From: Bidens hawaiensis
Taxonomy: Eukaryota; Streptophyta; Magnoliopsida; Asterales; Asteraceae
Length of the DNA stretch: 64,000 nt
Direction: 5' to 3'
Assembly (NCBI GenBank): GCA_021521415.1
Contig: JAIQDT010000026.1
Location: forward strand, 5,297,001 to 5,361,000
A program made the translations under genes and the position numbers. Below, in pieces: positions 1 to 10,101 of the stretch (position 1 is the first letter of the stretch; each line of letters begins with the position of its first letter). The notes beneath the pieces are model-generated. The model ran no database searches. It saw only the letters and a list, made by a program, of their open reading frames with translations, and had not been told where the DNA came from.

Positions 1-26
1 ATGTTTTATTCGGACCAAAATAAGTC

Positions 27-747
27 ATGGTGTTCAATGAGTTCGAGACCAAGTCAAAACCGGTCTTACAAGGGAGAAAGAATGAGACGGTTTATGCTCT
101 CTCGGCTGGAATGAGGTACATAGAAAAGACGAAGTTGAACCAAAATATATACATATGGCACAATCGGTTAAGCCATTTGGGGTACGATAAGCTCGAACAG
201 ATCATTAAAAGAAGCTTAGTAGTTGGTCTACTAAAGCTAGAGGTTAACAAAGATGTGGTTTGTGCCGGGTGTCAGTTCGGGAAGTCTAAACAACAGCCAT
301 TTGAAAGTTCCGCACATCAGTCAACCAAATCGCTAGAGCTCATGCATTCCGATGTGTTCAGACCCGTGAAGCAAGCTTTAATCTCGGGTATGAAATATAT
401 GATAACCTTTATTGATGATTTTTCTAGGTTTTTATGGGTGTATTTCATGAAGTAAAAGTCCGAGGCCCGACTTGTCATGGTGGTCCGATAACCATGAGTC
501 TTTGTCTGACTTGTCGATGCTTAAACAAGAGTACGAAAATCAAGTGACAATTAATTTTGATGTTTCAAGTATATCAGTTGAAGAAGATGATACAATTGGT
601 GATGTCGGTCGGTCGTCTCCTAGACGCAGCCCATGGCAAACAGGTACAAACATCGATTTTATTTAAATACACAAGAGCAAGTTGCGGACGTGTTTACTAA
701 AGCTTTGTCAAAAGAGAAGATGATCAAGTTTTGTGAAGTTAAGGGTT
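27..747 (+). pseudogene. Ty1/copia pol remnant, internally deleted
   Basis: The first part (27-455) encodes a GAG-pre-integrase zinc-binding module, visible as WHNRLSHLGY followed by a CxxC pair (CAGC), then the start of the integrase core with LMHSDV and FIDDFSRFLW. This is the Ty1/copia arrangement. The frame stops at 455 and a short piece (472-666) resembles the linker between integrase and reverse transcriptase. The sequence then jumps to the last residues of RNase H (VADVFTKALSKEKM, about 680-730). Most of the integrase core, the whole reverse transcriptase and most of RNase H are therefore deleted. Its 3' LTR follows directly, so this is the right end of an element whose left part is outside the window. 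It cannot make functional enzymes. Confidence 0.85.
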
Positions 748-772
748 AGTTGATGCAAATGTTGAGAGGGAG

Positions 773-1110
773 TGTTAAACGTGTCCAATATCAAAACAGA
801 TTGAAGGCTCCTAGTATATTGGAGATATTTAATATAATAATTAGTTTATTTTTATAAGAGAAGTTAGTCTTATTTTATTTAATCCTATTTGTTTGGATTC
901 AAATTATGTAATTGAGATAGTATAGGATTAATGTATCACTTTTATTAAGTTTTTCTATTTGTTTGGATTCAAATTATTCAAATTATGTAGTTTGAGAGAT
1001 TTAATCCTAGGTTTAATGTATCACTTTTATTAAGTTTTTCTCGTTTGTCATTTTCTTAATAAAAGAGTCATAGAGAGTTCTACAAATCTCATGTTTGTGC
1101 TCTAGATTCA
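773..1110 (+). repeat. 3' LTR of the copia remnant
   Basis: A purine-rich tract (TTGAGAGGGAG, 762-772) immediately precedes TGTTAAACGTGTCC, the expected polypurine tract and TG start of a copia LTR just after the pol stop. The right end is set at the last plausible CA, TTCA at 1110, and is less certain. Inside, about 80 bp is duplicated: ATTTGTTTGGATTCAAATTA followed by TCACTTTTATTAAG occurs twice (about 888-964 and 956-1043). Confidence 0.7.
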
Positions 1111-1629
1111 CTTGCTTAAAGTTTAATAGGTTTGATGGTAAACTTGATTGTTTCTAAGCAGGTCATGAGTTTGAGGCCTATAACAAGAGATTGTTTTTAT
1201 TTTTTTTAATTCACAATTTTCATGAAAGGGCCACCAAATCTCATTTCGATTTAGGTATCCAAAATCGTTGAGCCGACCCACCCTGGAGATGGAGAACTCG
1301 TGGGTAAGCCGGCTGGGAACTTTGGAGACTATGAAAAAGTTTAGGAGAAGGTGCCAGCTGAAAATATTATTCATAGGTAGATCATGAATTCTTAGTGTCT
1401 TCATTCAATGTATGTCTGATTGTCCATAAGGATTATTGTTTCCTTATATGGCTTTTGGTATAATTTTATGAAGATGTGCTATAGAGGAGACTGATCAACT
1501 GGTTGGTAGTCATGATACTGAAACTATTTAGAGCTCTTGTTGGTGATTTTGATGCCAACTCCTTGAAGGAATTCCTAGATAAAATTTGTTCAGATGTTGA
1601 AGATAGATAAAATTTGTTCGAAGAAGAGG
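1111..1629. other. Spacer between copia LTR and Tat element A
   Basis: I see no gene here. The minus-strand open frame at 1123-1404 resembles nothing I know. Close to the start of element A the 14-mer GATAAAATTTGTTC occurs twice (near 1579 and 1607). That may mark the breakpoint where element A lost its left part. Confidence 0.4.
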
Positions 1630-2370
1630 CATGTCCAAGTTAAAGAAAAGGATGTGATCTCATTCATCAAACGCAATATCCTGACAAGATTTGGTATCCC
1701 GGCAGAGATTGTCTGTGACAATGGATCACAGTTCATTGGTAGTAGAACAACCAACTTTTTTGAAAGTTGGGGAATTAAGATGGTGACTTCAAATCCAGTA
1801 CATCCTCAAGCTAATGGTCAAGCAGAGTCTAGTAACAAGATCATCAACAATTTGAAGAAGAAATTGGGATCCAAGAAGGGAAAATGGGCTGAAGAACTAC
1901 CATTCGTTCTTTGGGCTGATAGAATCACTTCAAAAAATGCAACGGGTCAAACACCCTTCTCTTTGGTGTTTGGGGCCGAAGCCGTTATCCCTACAGAAAT
2001 GGTGATCCCCACAGCAAGAACAAGCATCCAGGATACTAAGTCTAACAACCAAATCCTTATTGAAGACCTGGATACCATTGATGAATTCAGAGACCTTGCC
2101 AAAATCAGAATGGCAGCTTATCAACAGAGAATAGCCAAGTCCTACAACAAGAACATTCGAATCCAAATATTCCAAGTAGGGGACATGGTGTTAAGAAAGG
2201 CATTCCAGAATACCACCAACCTAGCAGATGGAAAGCTAGTTCCAAAGTGGGAAGGTCCTTACTTGATCGATTCAGAAGCAGGCAAAGGGGCCTACAGATT
2301 AATCACTATGGAAGGAGTCCCTATACCAAGAGCCAGGAATGCTATCCATCTTAAGGCATATTTTTGTTAG
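1630..2370 (+). pseudogene. Integrase C-terminal two thirds, Tat-type Ty3/gypsy (element A)
   Basis: The open frame 1594-2370 becomes recognisable at about 1630 and carries the second half of an rve-type integrase catalytic core. The second catalytic Asp lies in VCDNGSQF, and the catalytic Glu lies in NGQAESSNK about 35 residues later. After the core comes WAEELPFVLWADR, then KNATGQTPFSLVFGAEAV, then a C-terminal region with VLRKAF, KWEGPYLI and a final HLKAYF. These motifs and the absence of a chromodomain fit the Tat/Ogre branch of Ty3/gypsy. The first catalytic Asp and the HHCC zinc finger are missing, so the enzyme is 5'-truncated. The surviving frame has no internal stop, unlike the equivalent part of element C. 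Confidence 0.85.
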
Positions 2371-2499
2371 TATCCTTAACTGGTATGCTCACATCCTCAA
2401 CATCTTGGAATAAAGGTATGTTCCCTGATCTACTTTTACATTATTTCATATTTAAACTTTATTATCTCTTTATCAAGTTTACTGACTTAAGAATCGGAG

Positions 2500-2522
2500 G
2501 GGTGTTAGCCAGGCTAACACCC
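2500..2522. promoter_or_regulatory. Palindrome at the 3' end of Tat pol (element A)
   Basis: The arms GGGTGTTAGCC and GGCTAACACCC are perfect 11-base reverse complements around a single A. The palindrome lies about 130 bases after the integrase stop. Element C has the same structure at 14018-14040 in the equivalent place. A role as a transcription terminator or RNA hairpin between pol and the opposing aORF is inference. Confidence 0.7.
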
Positions 2523-2604
2523 ATCCCTCATTAAGAGTTTAGTGTTTTGCAGTTATCCTAAGGATACGTTATCTTGACAACAGTTAGAGGCTGATCACCT
2601 CCCA

Positions 2605-2814
2605 CACGAATATGATATCCCTGATATCTACTAAGGTTTTAAGGTCTTCACCTTTCCAGCGAACGCCTGGAGTGCACGAATATGGTATCCCTGATATCCT
2701 CTAAGGTTTAAAGGGATTCACCTTTCCAACGAATGCCTGGAGTGCACGAATATGGTATCCCTGATATCCTATAAGGTTTAAAGGTCTTCACCTTTCTAAC
2801 GCCGCCTGGAGCGC
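2605..2814. repeat. 70 bp tandem repeat, three copies
   Basis: Copies start with CACGAATATG at 2605, 2675 and 2745. Each contains a CCCTGATATC block, a TAAGGTTTAAAGG-like block and a CACCTTTCCAACGA-like block, and ends with GCCTGGAGTG or a variant. There are no unique spacers between copies, so this is a simple minisatellite inside the retrotransposon spacer. Confidence 0.85.
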
Positions 2815-3537
2815 ATGATGATTCGGATATAGTTCGAGGCAGGCGGACCAGACCAGCTGATAATCCGTTGTTGTTGGCTATATACCGAATCCTTAAGATA
2901 AGTGGCAGACGTGTCACACATATGGTTTATAACATTTTCATGTTATCTAAGGTTATAACATTTTCATGTTATCTAAAGTTTCGGCATTTTCATGTCCACA
3001 CGTTTGGGACATTCCCCAGTTTTATCCAAGGTTTAGACATTTTCATGTCTCTCAAATAATGGCCTTGTCGCTAAAAAATAGGCTTTTTCACCAGTAAGCA
3101 GGTTCTATCGCCAGTAAATGGGCTTTATCGCCGGAATTATCTAACTTTGTTTTAACAGATCGGAAATCAGCCAGCTCGCTAAGTATAGAGATATTGCTAA
3201 GTTGATTCTAAAAGCATAACATATGACAAGATCAAAAATTGGGGACATCATATATAAGCGTATTAGATTTCTAAATGTTCTCTACAAAGGCTTTGTCGTG
3301 AAAAGCCAAGATCCCTCCACTCGAATATTGCCAGATGTCCAAAAGCCAGGATTACACAGGTTTCGTCTTGAAAACCAAGATCCCTCCACCCATGTATCCT
3401 ATTATCCTAAGCATAACATTGTTTAAAAGACAGAAAAATAAATTGTTCAACAACCATCACAAACCACAAACACGTAAACCTTAAAAAATTGGGTTCAAGC
3501 TTTTTCTTTACTACCATCATCGCCCAATTGCACCTCA

Positions 3538-5085
3538 TCACCAAAGCATCTTCACCGCGTCCTTGATTGCCATCTCCACAGCCTCCTCCGCTCCACTTGG
3601 ACCAGCCTCCTCCACACCCTCACCATTGAGCTCAACCAAGACTCTCTCCCAAGCAACCACATCCCAGAAAGGAGTATCCAGACCTGCATCTTTTGCTTCC
3701 TTGGCCATCGTGAGCTGGGATTGGAAAATGGAGACAGCAGCCGACTTCTTCTCCCCCTCTGTAACCTCTTGAATCTGCACAAAATGATCCGCTTCTTGGT
3801 GGACGAGTTCCTTCTTGGCCAGTGCCAGTTCCTGCTTCAAATCCTCAATCTCCTTGATCTTCTTGTCAAGGAGGTTGGTTTTAGCAGTCGCGATCTTTAG
3901 CATTTCGGCTATTCGGGTATAGGCGTCAAGAAGTTCGTAATGCAGGTCATTAAAGCTGGAGGATAGCTGCTCCATTCCTTGCCCAAAATAACAAATCATC
4001 ATGTTATCCTCAGCATATGTTATCCTCAAAGTACGAGGATATGATCAGAAGGCATACCTTATTAAACTCAAGGTTACAGGTCGGAGAAGAGTCAAAAATT
4101 TCCTGGGTCTTCCTCTTTTTAGAACCCTTGGCATGGCTGCTTTCAGGTTTTGGTAGAGGGACAGGAGCGGCTTCCTTTTTTTGGTGTTACGAGTGGAGAC
4201 CATGCTATCGATATCGTCAAGGATGAAAACTGAAGCAGATTTTCCTACAAAAATACAGGTTAGTATCTCTGACCCTTAATTTTTCTACAAATATCTCAAC
4301 GTTTCTTACCAGACATAACGGAGCCTGCTGATGGCGACGGTTCTTGGAGGCTTGACTGGAATAAAAAGGTTCTTACCTCCTCGTCAATAAGATAAAACGA
4401 GTTCAACTTGTTCTCGGTCTCTTTACTAGGAGGGGCAATCTCAAAAAACTTCAAGGCTGCAAAAAACAAAGCAAAGCATATCAGTTACAAGCAGGTTAGA
4501 TACGATTCCAAAATAAGGTATCCTAGTTTTGGAAACCCAGAGATAAGGAAGAGTATCAAAGTGTGGGAGAGAATCCCTCCTAACGAAGAAGAATTGTCTC
4601 TTCCACTGGTCATTATTCTGGTGTTTCTCAAAAAGAGCGGGGTTCGGCCGAATTTGGTTTTGAGAAGGTATCGTGAAGATCAGTGGCTGCGAAGATCATA
4701 CACAGAAGCAAGCTCAGAAAGGGCGAAATCAAGGGCATGGTGGCGATTAAACTTTCCAAAACAAACAAGGTCCTCCAAATCATGGGCATGGTTTGGGCAA
4801 AACTAAGACCAGTTCTAATAAAGAACTCGGTGGTAAACGCCAGAAATGGGTAAGAAAAGCCAATTTTAAACGGCAAAAACGAAAGCAGATCCAGGTTCTT
4901 GAAACAAGGTTAAAAGAAACGGCAGCATCAAAGGGTCTAAAAACAGTTCCCGGAGGTAAACGACCGTGAGACTGAAGATTTGTAATATCGGTGTTGCCAA
5001 AAGTACATATCTCACTCGCAGGACTTGCGAGGAGATTTTGAGACACAAAATCCTTGATACCGGAAGGACGAAGTTTTGGACTCAT
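3538..5085 (-). pseudogene. Antisense additional ORF (aORF), spliced, Transposase_28-like, element A
   Basis: This gene runs opposite to the retrotransposon, between pol and the 3' LTR, where Tat-lineage elements carry an additional ORF of unknown function. Exon 1 (5085 to about 4504, ATG at 5085) encodes a region like the plant 'putative gypsy type transposon' family (PF04195), with LPPGTVFRPFD, PFKIGFSYPFL, TMPMIWRTLFVLE and, after frameshifts, WKRQFFFVRRDSLP. I infer introns from splice signals: 4503-4457 (GTATCT to TTTTTTGCAG), 4376-4245 (GTAAGA to TTTTTGTAG) and about 4057-3980 (GTATGC to a weak GGCAAG). The last exon (about 3979-3538) encodes a charged coiled coil and ends AVKMLW. Frameshifts near 4866 and 4700 make this copy defective. 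Homology with C's aORF supports the exon limits. The protein's function is unknown. Confidence 0.7.
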
Positions 5086-5308
5086 GATTATAGAAGATAA
5101 AGATCAGAGAAGTTGAGGAGATTACCTATGAAGATGACCGAATGATTTGGGAAATATTTATCTTGGATAAATATAAAGATATCCAAGGGTTTAATATGGT
5201 CGCGGATGAGTGATACGTGCAGTGAGATCCTTCACGCGTGCAGAAATTCAAATTTCAAAAATTTTACAGCTGTAACCCACATCAACAGCTGTTAAATTTG
5301 GGGACAAT
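5086..5308. other. Leader of the aORF and polypurine tract of element A
   Basis: On the minus strand this is the 5' region of the aORF. It contains AGGTAATCTCC about 35 bases before the ATG, and the aORF leader of element C also has AGGTAATCT, so a leader intron donor is possible. On the plus strand AAATTTGGGGACAAT (about 5294-5308) is the likely polypurine tract just before the LTR. Confidence 0.5.
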
Positions 5309-5804
5309 TGTTAGGGCTCGGATTTTCGGTATCCTCAGCAAGCAGTATGTTCAGGATAACTTCAAGATATGGTATCCTCGGAGATAACAGGTATCCTAAA
5401 TATATTGTATAAATTGACAAATTGTCTGTCGTCTTTCCTTGTATACCAGGTCAAGAGATTTATCAAGATTTCTTGAAGACTCGGACTTGTTGTTAATAGA
5501 ACGTGGCCAAAAAGGAAAACGTGTTTAATGAAAGAATTGACGGCTAATTAGATTTAGTCTTTTATTACTTAAATTATAGGCAATATTGTTAGCTTATTTT
5601 TATTATAAATAAAGCAACAACTCGGATCATAACACACAATTAATACACGAGACTTACTAGTACTCGCTCTCATTGTAATCACGATCCGATTAGCTCCACC
5701 ACTTGTAACCACTTTTTGTTATTAATAAACCGGTGGTGATAGTTTTCACCACCCGGGGGTATTTTTCTCGTTATCCTCAGGATAACGGGTTTTTTCTCAC
5801 AACA
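5309..5804 (+). repeat. 3' LTR of Tat element A
   Basis: The LTR begins TGTTAGGGCTCGG right after the polypurine tract and ends at CACAACA (5804). The start resembles the LTR of element C, which begins TGTTAGGGGTC or TGTTATGGGCC on its own strand, so the two are related but different subfamilies. The last 80 bases carry two inverted repeats, CCGGTGGTGA with TTCACCACCCGG (5731-5756) and CGTTATCCT-C-AGGATAACG (5769-5787). The exact right end is inferred, because no partner LTR is in the window. Confidence 0.7.
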
Positions 5805-6072
5805 AATATCTATGTTCTAGCAAGTTTTACGTTCATTTCAGGCAAGCACCAAGTCTCATTTACTAATTTGGTTGTAAAATCACATTTGTTAATTTTTGAC
5901 CAAAACAGTCTATGAAATAAATTTTTATATATTCTTCTTTATTTTTTGTTTTATGGTTCCTTTTTGTGGGATTTCCAGTTTAGCTCTGCAAGTTTCAAAA
6001 GGCCGCTTGCTACCCTCCCTATTAATGAATCTTTCTAATTTGTGCTGCAAAATATTCACCTTGGTCAAAAAT
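5805..6072. other. Spacer between elements A and C
   Basis: This 268-base AT-rich stretch lies between the 3' LTR of A and the left LTR of C. I see no coding signal or repeat in it. It may be the only host-derived sequence between two elements lying tail to tail. Confidence 0.4.
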
Positions 6073-7907
6073 TGTTGAATCTAATTAATGAACAAATTCG
6101 TTAAGTGAGGTAGTGTGTTCTTCAACAATATGGTAAGTAAGTACGGTAAAAGTAAAGGGTTATACACGATATAGCGAGGAAAAACCTTAGATCCTAATGA
6201 GCATGCTCAGAAAAAACTTCGTGAGGGAAATCTTATCCCCTGTCTCAATTTATTAATGGTGAAAAATTAATTACAGCTCGAGAACTTTGATGAGAACGAT
6301 GACTAGAGTACAATAGTGAGTGTTGTGAGTGTAGAGAATGTGTTCTAAGTCGTTTCATCAATCCTCATTATATAGAAAGAAATATTAACTAAATGTCCTA
6401 TAAATCTGGGAAACCCTAACTGCTGTGACCGTTAGAAGACTTATTCTTCTACCCACGTGCTCTTCAACTAGTTCTCTGATTATTCAGGTAAGAATTAGTC
6501 ATCCTAGCCGTTGTGAGCTCTTATACACTTGAGTAGTCTGCAAGCATGTAACGCCCGTTAATTCCGGTTTCAAGAATTAAAGCCTGTAGAGTATGTATAA
6601 TTCTCAGGATTTATCCGACGTTTCTCAGGAGCCTTTACGTCATCCCGGTACGTTAAAGAACCTAACTTTTCCTTCCATTTTGCCTTACACTTCAATCTGG
6701 AGGGACTATAGTGTAATATATTATGTTATAACATAAACTAACCCTAGCCCCCCCCCCCCCCCCCTTGTTGCGATCGGCAGGAAGCAAGGAACCAAGACCC
6801 ACGAATTTTTCTTTTTGCAGCCAAGTCTAAGCCTTAGAACTTCAATTCAAGGTATGTACTACGATTCCCCAAGTCTTTTACACCATAATTGATCGTTATA
6901 ACGCGCGTATTGATCGATTTATGGCTTTTTGTAGGCTAGCCGGGTGGCTGTCCAATTGAGCGTTTCCCGGGCTGTTTTGAGTGAGGTTTTTGCACCAAAA
7001 TCCTCCTAGGTATGTGTGGTACATCATACTTAAAAACCGTATTCATTGAAGGTGTTTAGGTTGATCAATCGATTTTAGTTCGAAAACTAGGGTTTACCGG
7101 GTGTAGAATTGCCAATCATACTTAAAAAACCGTATTCATTGAAGGTGTTTAGGTCGGTCAATCTATTTTAGTTCGAAAACTAGGGTTTACCGGGTGTAGA
7201 ATTGGCAATTGTTGAGTTTGATGCGTTAATCGATCGAATGACCAACCGAATCAGTTTGTACAGCCCTAGGGGGGTTTAAGGGTTGTGGAAAAATTAAATT
7301 TTTGGAACTCGGGGCTGTTTCGATTGGCTTGCAAGCGGGTAAATTGTACATCATCGATAACCCCGATCATGATAGTAGGGAGTGTTCGGTTAATTGAAAG
7401 GTTTTAGGGGCTGAGGTAAAGTAATTGGGTATGGGTTGGGCCTCGGGCCAAGTTGTTGGGCCTTGGGCCAAAGTGTTGGGTTTGAACGGCCCATTAGGCA
7501 AGTATGTTCTTACGGTCTAGTGACGCGTTGTGTACAATTTACAGGCCCTTACTTGTGAGTGTCCAGTTAGGGACTTCCTAGCCTGTTGCAGGTGTTCGGT
7601 TGATTTCAGGTGAGTTCTTGATGCCCCGTTTAACTCTTTTTAAGTTTTGGGCTAGCATGCACACCTAAGCGATTTTGCTTGATGAAATGTTTTAAACGAT
7701 TTTACATAGCCTTGCTAGTATTGGTAGGCCTTGGAATGTTAAAGAATGTGTGTATGTATATATATATTATAGAATGGCCAATATTTGGCGAATGTTGTAG
7801 TCATCTCGACTACTGAATGTTGCGTATGCCTATTTTGTGTTTGCATGCGTTGAATGTTACGTGTTGGGGTTGTACGTTTTCTCGGCCTTGAATGTTATTA
7901 TTGAATG

Positions 7908-7940
<33 letters not shown>

Positions 7941-8543
7941 AATGCATGTATAGAGATGTTCATACGTAAGGATGATTATTTATTAAATGTGATGACCTAA
8001 CTGATGTATTTCCGTTTACAGTTTTAAAACCGTTGGAATTATTATTAAGACTTTTGTTACTTATTTAAAACTTGATCTCACTCAGCCTAAGCTGACTTTG
8101 TGTGCATGTTAGTGTGAGTTTCAGGTTAGGAAGAGGATGCCTTATCGTTTGGACGTGTACGAAGCTACTTGGACGGTGAAGGGCATACCGGATTTAAAGA
8201 CTTTATTATTAAACATTTCCTTTTAAAAAAAAATTATTAAAGATAATTAAGTTGGTTTTGGGCAAAATTCCCGGGTTTTGGGAACTTATTTATTTATTTA
8301 CGTTTTTCGCTGAATTTTACTCTGAAATTGGTTGCTTAATGGAACGATTGATTTTTTTTAGTTTAAATATTTTATAAGTGTTTTGTATGATTACCAACTG
8401 TGGGGTTCCCGGGGTTCGGGGCCTTACAAAGCAAAAATAAATATGACTTATAGTCGGTTAACTCAGGATACTGGAGCCAGCTAGTAATCCCTACTACCAG
8501 AATACTCGTTAGGATCATACTCGAAGTAAAATGACCCCTAACA
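6073..8543 (-). repeat. 3' LTR of Tat element C, split by a solo LTR
   Basis: The pieces 6073-6546 and 8434-8543 together match the LTR at 20075-20663 over its whole length (about 584 versus 589 bases) in the same orientation. On the minus strand it starts TGTTAGGGGTC and ends in CAACA. The inserted block 6547-8433 is a foreign LTR plus one copy of its target duplication. On the right the sequence ATTGTATC stands in for the polypurine tract and is decayed compared with that of element A. Confidence 0.85.
6547..8428 (+). mobile_element. Solo LTR of the H-type gypsy family, TSD AAGCA
   Basis: The LTR starts TGTAACGCCCGTTAATTCCG and ends GGGGTTCGGGGCCTTACA, matching the LTRs of element H in order and content. 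Shared blocks include GGGCTAGCATGCACACC, AACTCACTCAG followed by GCTGACTTTGTG, and GCTACTTGGACGGTGAAGGG. It is flanked by AAGCA on both sides (6542-6546 and 8429-8433), and the intact copy of the target LTR at 20075-20663 shows the uninterrupted site. No internal region is present, so it is a solo LTR left by LTR-LTR recombination. It contains a 19-base C run (6750-6768) and a TA microsatellite near 7910-7937. Confidence 0.95.
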
Positions 8544-8822
8544 ATTGTATCAAAAAATATGACAGATATAAACCATAATTTTATAGCTGTTATATCTTTA
8601 AACCAAACTATAATTACCACTTGACGACTGGAGAATTATGATAAGACTTGATTCAACTTTCATAGCTTCCCAATCACCACACCTTTAATCTTGGTATTAA
8701 TCCCTATAGTTACTCTGAATTCCCACATATTTTAATACCATTTTTCAAATCAGGTAATCTTTCTTCTCTCTAACTTTAGGGTTTCTTTTCTTCTTCTTTT
8801 AACATTTATAGCTAAGAAAATA
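8544..8822 (+). promoter_or_regulatory. Leader region of the aORF of element C
   Basis: This lies between the 3' LTR of C and its aORF, on the strand of the aORF. It contains CAGGTAATCT followed by a pyrimidine-rich stretch and CTTTAGGGTTTC, which could be a leader intron (GT to AG) like the one suggested for element A. I see no clear TATA box. Confidence 0.4.
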
Positions 8823-9255
8823 TCAAGAACCTCCGCCTCCAATAGCGGAAATCCTCATCCAGACTTCTGTTGTCATCAAATTTTGTTCAGTCCCTATTTC
8901 GAAACCTACAACTTTTCCAACCTCGACTTGATAGCTCTTCAATCCTGTGATGCCTTTCCCGAAGAGACCATTTTCCAGCCATTTGACAAGACCATTCATT
9001 CTGACTGTATCTCCAAGAAATGGGTCGGCTTCCCGGCTTACCCATTTACTCTCGGTTTGACCTACCCATTTCCCGACTTCATTTCCGGCTTTTTCAAAGT
9101 TACCGGCATTAGCTATATCCAAGCTATGCCGATGTTATGGAGCATCCTGTTCGTACTTAACAGGGTTATCATGGCCCATAACATCGATCTGCAGATTTTC
9201 AACCTGGCCACCATATATAACCTTAGAACCCACGGCTCCTGTCGATTTATTGGAG
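8823..9255 (+). pseudogene. aORF exon 1 of element C (Transposase_28-like)
   Basis: This is the start of the antisense aORF of element C, in the same relative place and orientation as in element A. From the Met at 8883 it reads DAFPEETIFQPFD, WVGFPAYPFTLGLTYPFPD, QAMPMLWSILFVLNRVI and IYNLRTHGS. These align with LPPGTVFRPFD, PFKIGFSYPFL, TMPMIWRTLFVLESLI and VYDLRSH in element A, which fits PF04195. Similarity breaks off at about 9255, where a different gypsy element begins. The open frame running on to 9323 is therefore a chimera of aORF and foreign sequence. The protein's role is not known to me. Confidence 0.7.
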
Positions 9256-10101
9256 ACTACTCAAGTTATTGTGGATCCAACTACCTCAAGTGCCCTAAGT
9301 CGAATGAATCAAGGCAACCGTAACTAAAGCTGCATGAAGACTCTAAAGATTTAGACTTCATTATTTCTATCTTAAGTTATCTTTTTTTTTTTTCGTTTAT
9401 GCATTGTATTAACTCTTTAGTTATTGTGACATTGGATGATTTCAATTTGAACTATTTAAGTATTTCATTTCATGAATAAAGTTTCCTTTATCAAAGTTAA
9501 TCTATTAGGATCTTGTACCTATATCTCATTTCCTTATTCTCGATTATCACAATAACATCTGTTTCACGAAATTTGTTTCCTTTCAATTTTCAAAAATTGT
9601 ACTTTTAAAAGCAAAAGATGTTTTCGAAATTTCATGGTTTTATTAATCCAACTCGAACATTTATTAAGTATCTTTTGAAATTATATTTAAAATTATCAAA
9701 ACATTTGTTTTCTTTAAATTTTTTTTTTGTTTTCAATGTTTTATAATCCACATGATGGAACGGATTATGCGGACCATCCGACGATAAGAGTAATTATGGT
9801 CGTGAACATAATTATCCGAGTCCTCGCATGGAAATCATAATACGTACAATTATGTGTCATAGTTTAGAACTGAAGATAGTTTGAGTAACGGTATGAATGA
9901 CGAGATGATAAGGGCAAGGTGGATACGCCGCTGGTACATCCTATATATGAGTGCCCTTATCGGATCTTCAATTAGAGCGTTGCTTTGGTTATTAAAAGTT
10001 CTATGTTATGATATTTTCTTTAAAAGCTTGAAGTATTTTCAAAATGACGATGTTTTGGTTTTCCTTAATTTCGGGACGAAATTCCCTAAAGTAGGGGAGA
10101 C
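9256..10101 (+). mobile_element. 3' internal fragment of gypsy element I
   Basis: This stretch belongs to the gypsy element whose 3' LTR starts at 10102. It opens with a short readable piece (VIVDPTTSSALSRMNQGN in one frame), followed by AT-rich non-coding DNA. It ends with GGGACGAAATTCCC and AAAGTAGGGGAGAC, the typical 3' end and polypurine tract of Tekay/Del-like plant gypsy elements. Gag and nearly all of pol are missing. The open frame at 9881-10180 runs across the polypurine tract into the LTR and is not a gene. Confidence 0.65.

Larger units (their letters stand above)
2371..3537 (+). other. 3' spacer of element A between pol and aORF
   Basis: This non-coding stretch holds four structured blocks. 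The first is a near-perfect palindrome at 2500-2522. The second is a threefold 70 bp tandem repeat at 2605-2814. The third is a cluster of loose copies of GGCTTTATCGCCAGTAA (about 3061-3140). The fourth is a pair of repeats around CAAGATCCCTCCAC (about 3308 and 3378). The minus-strand element C has counterparts of the first and last blocks in the same relative place, so they belong to the element family and not to the host. Confidence 0.7.

Noticed and set aside
2605..2814. Regularly spaced repeat resembling a CRISPR array
   Set aside because: The copies are directly adjacent at 70 bp with no unique spacers, and the setting is a plant retrotransposon.
5309..8543. A and C as one palindromic element with inverted ends
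   Set aside because: Their LTRs belong to different subfamilies, pol sequences differ, and 268 bases of unrelated DNA separate them.
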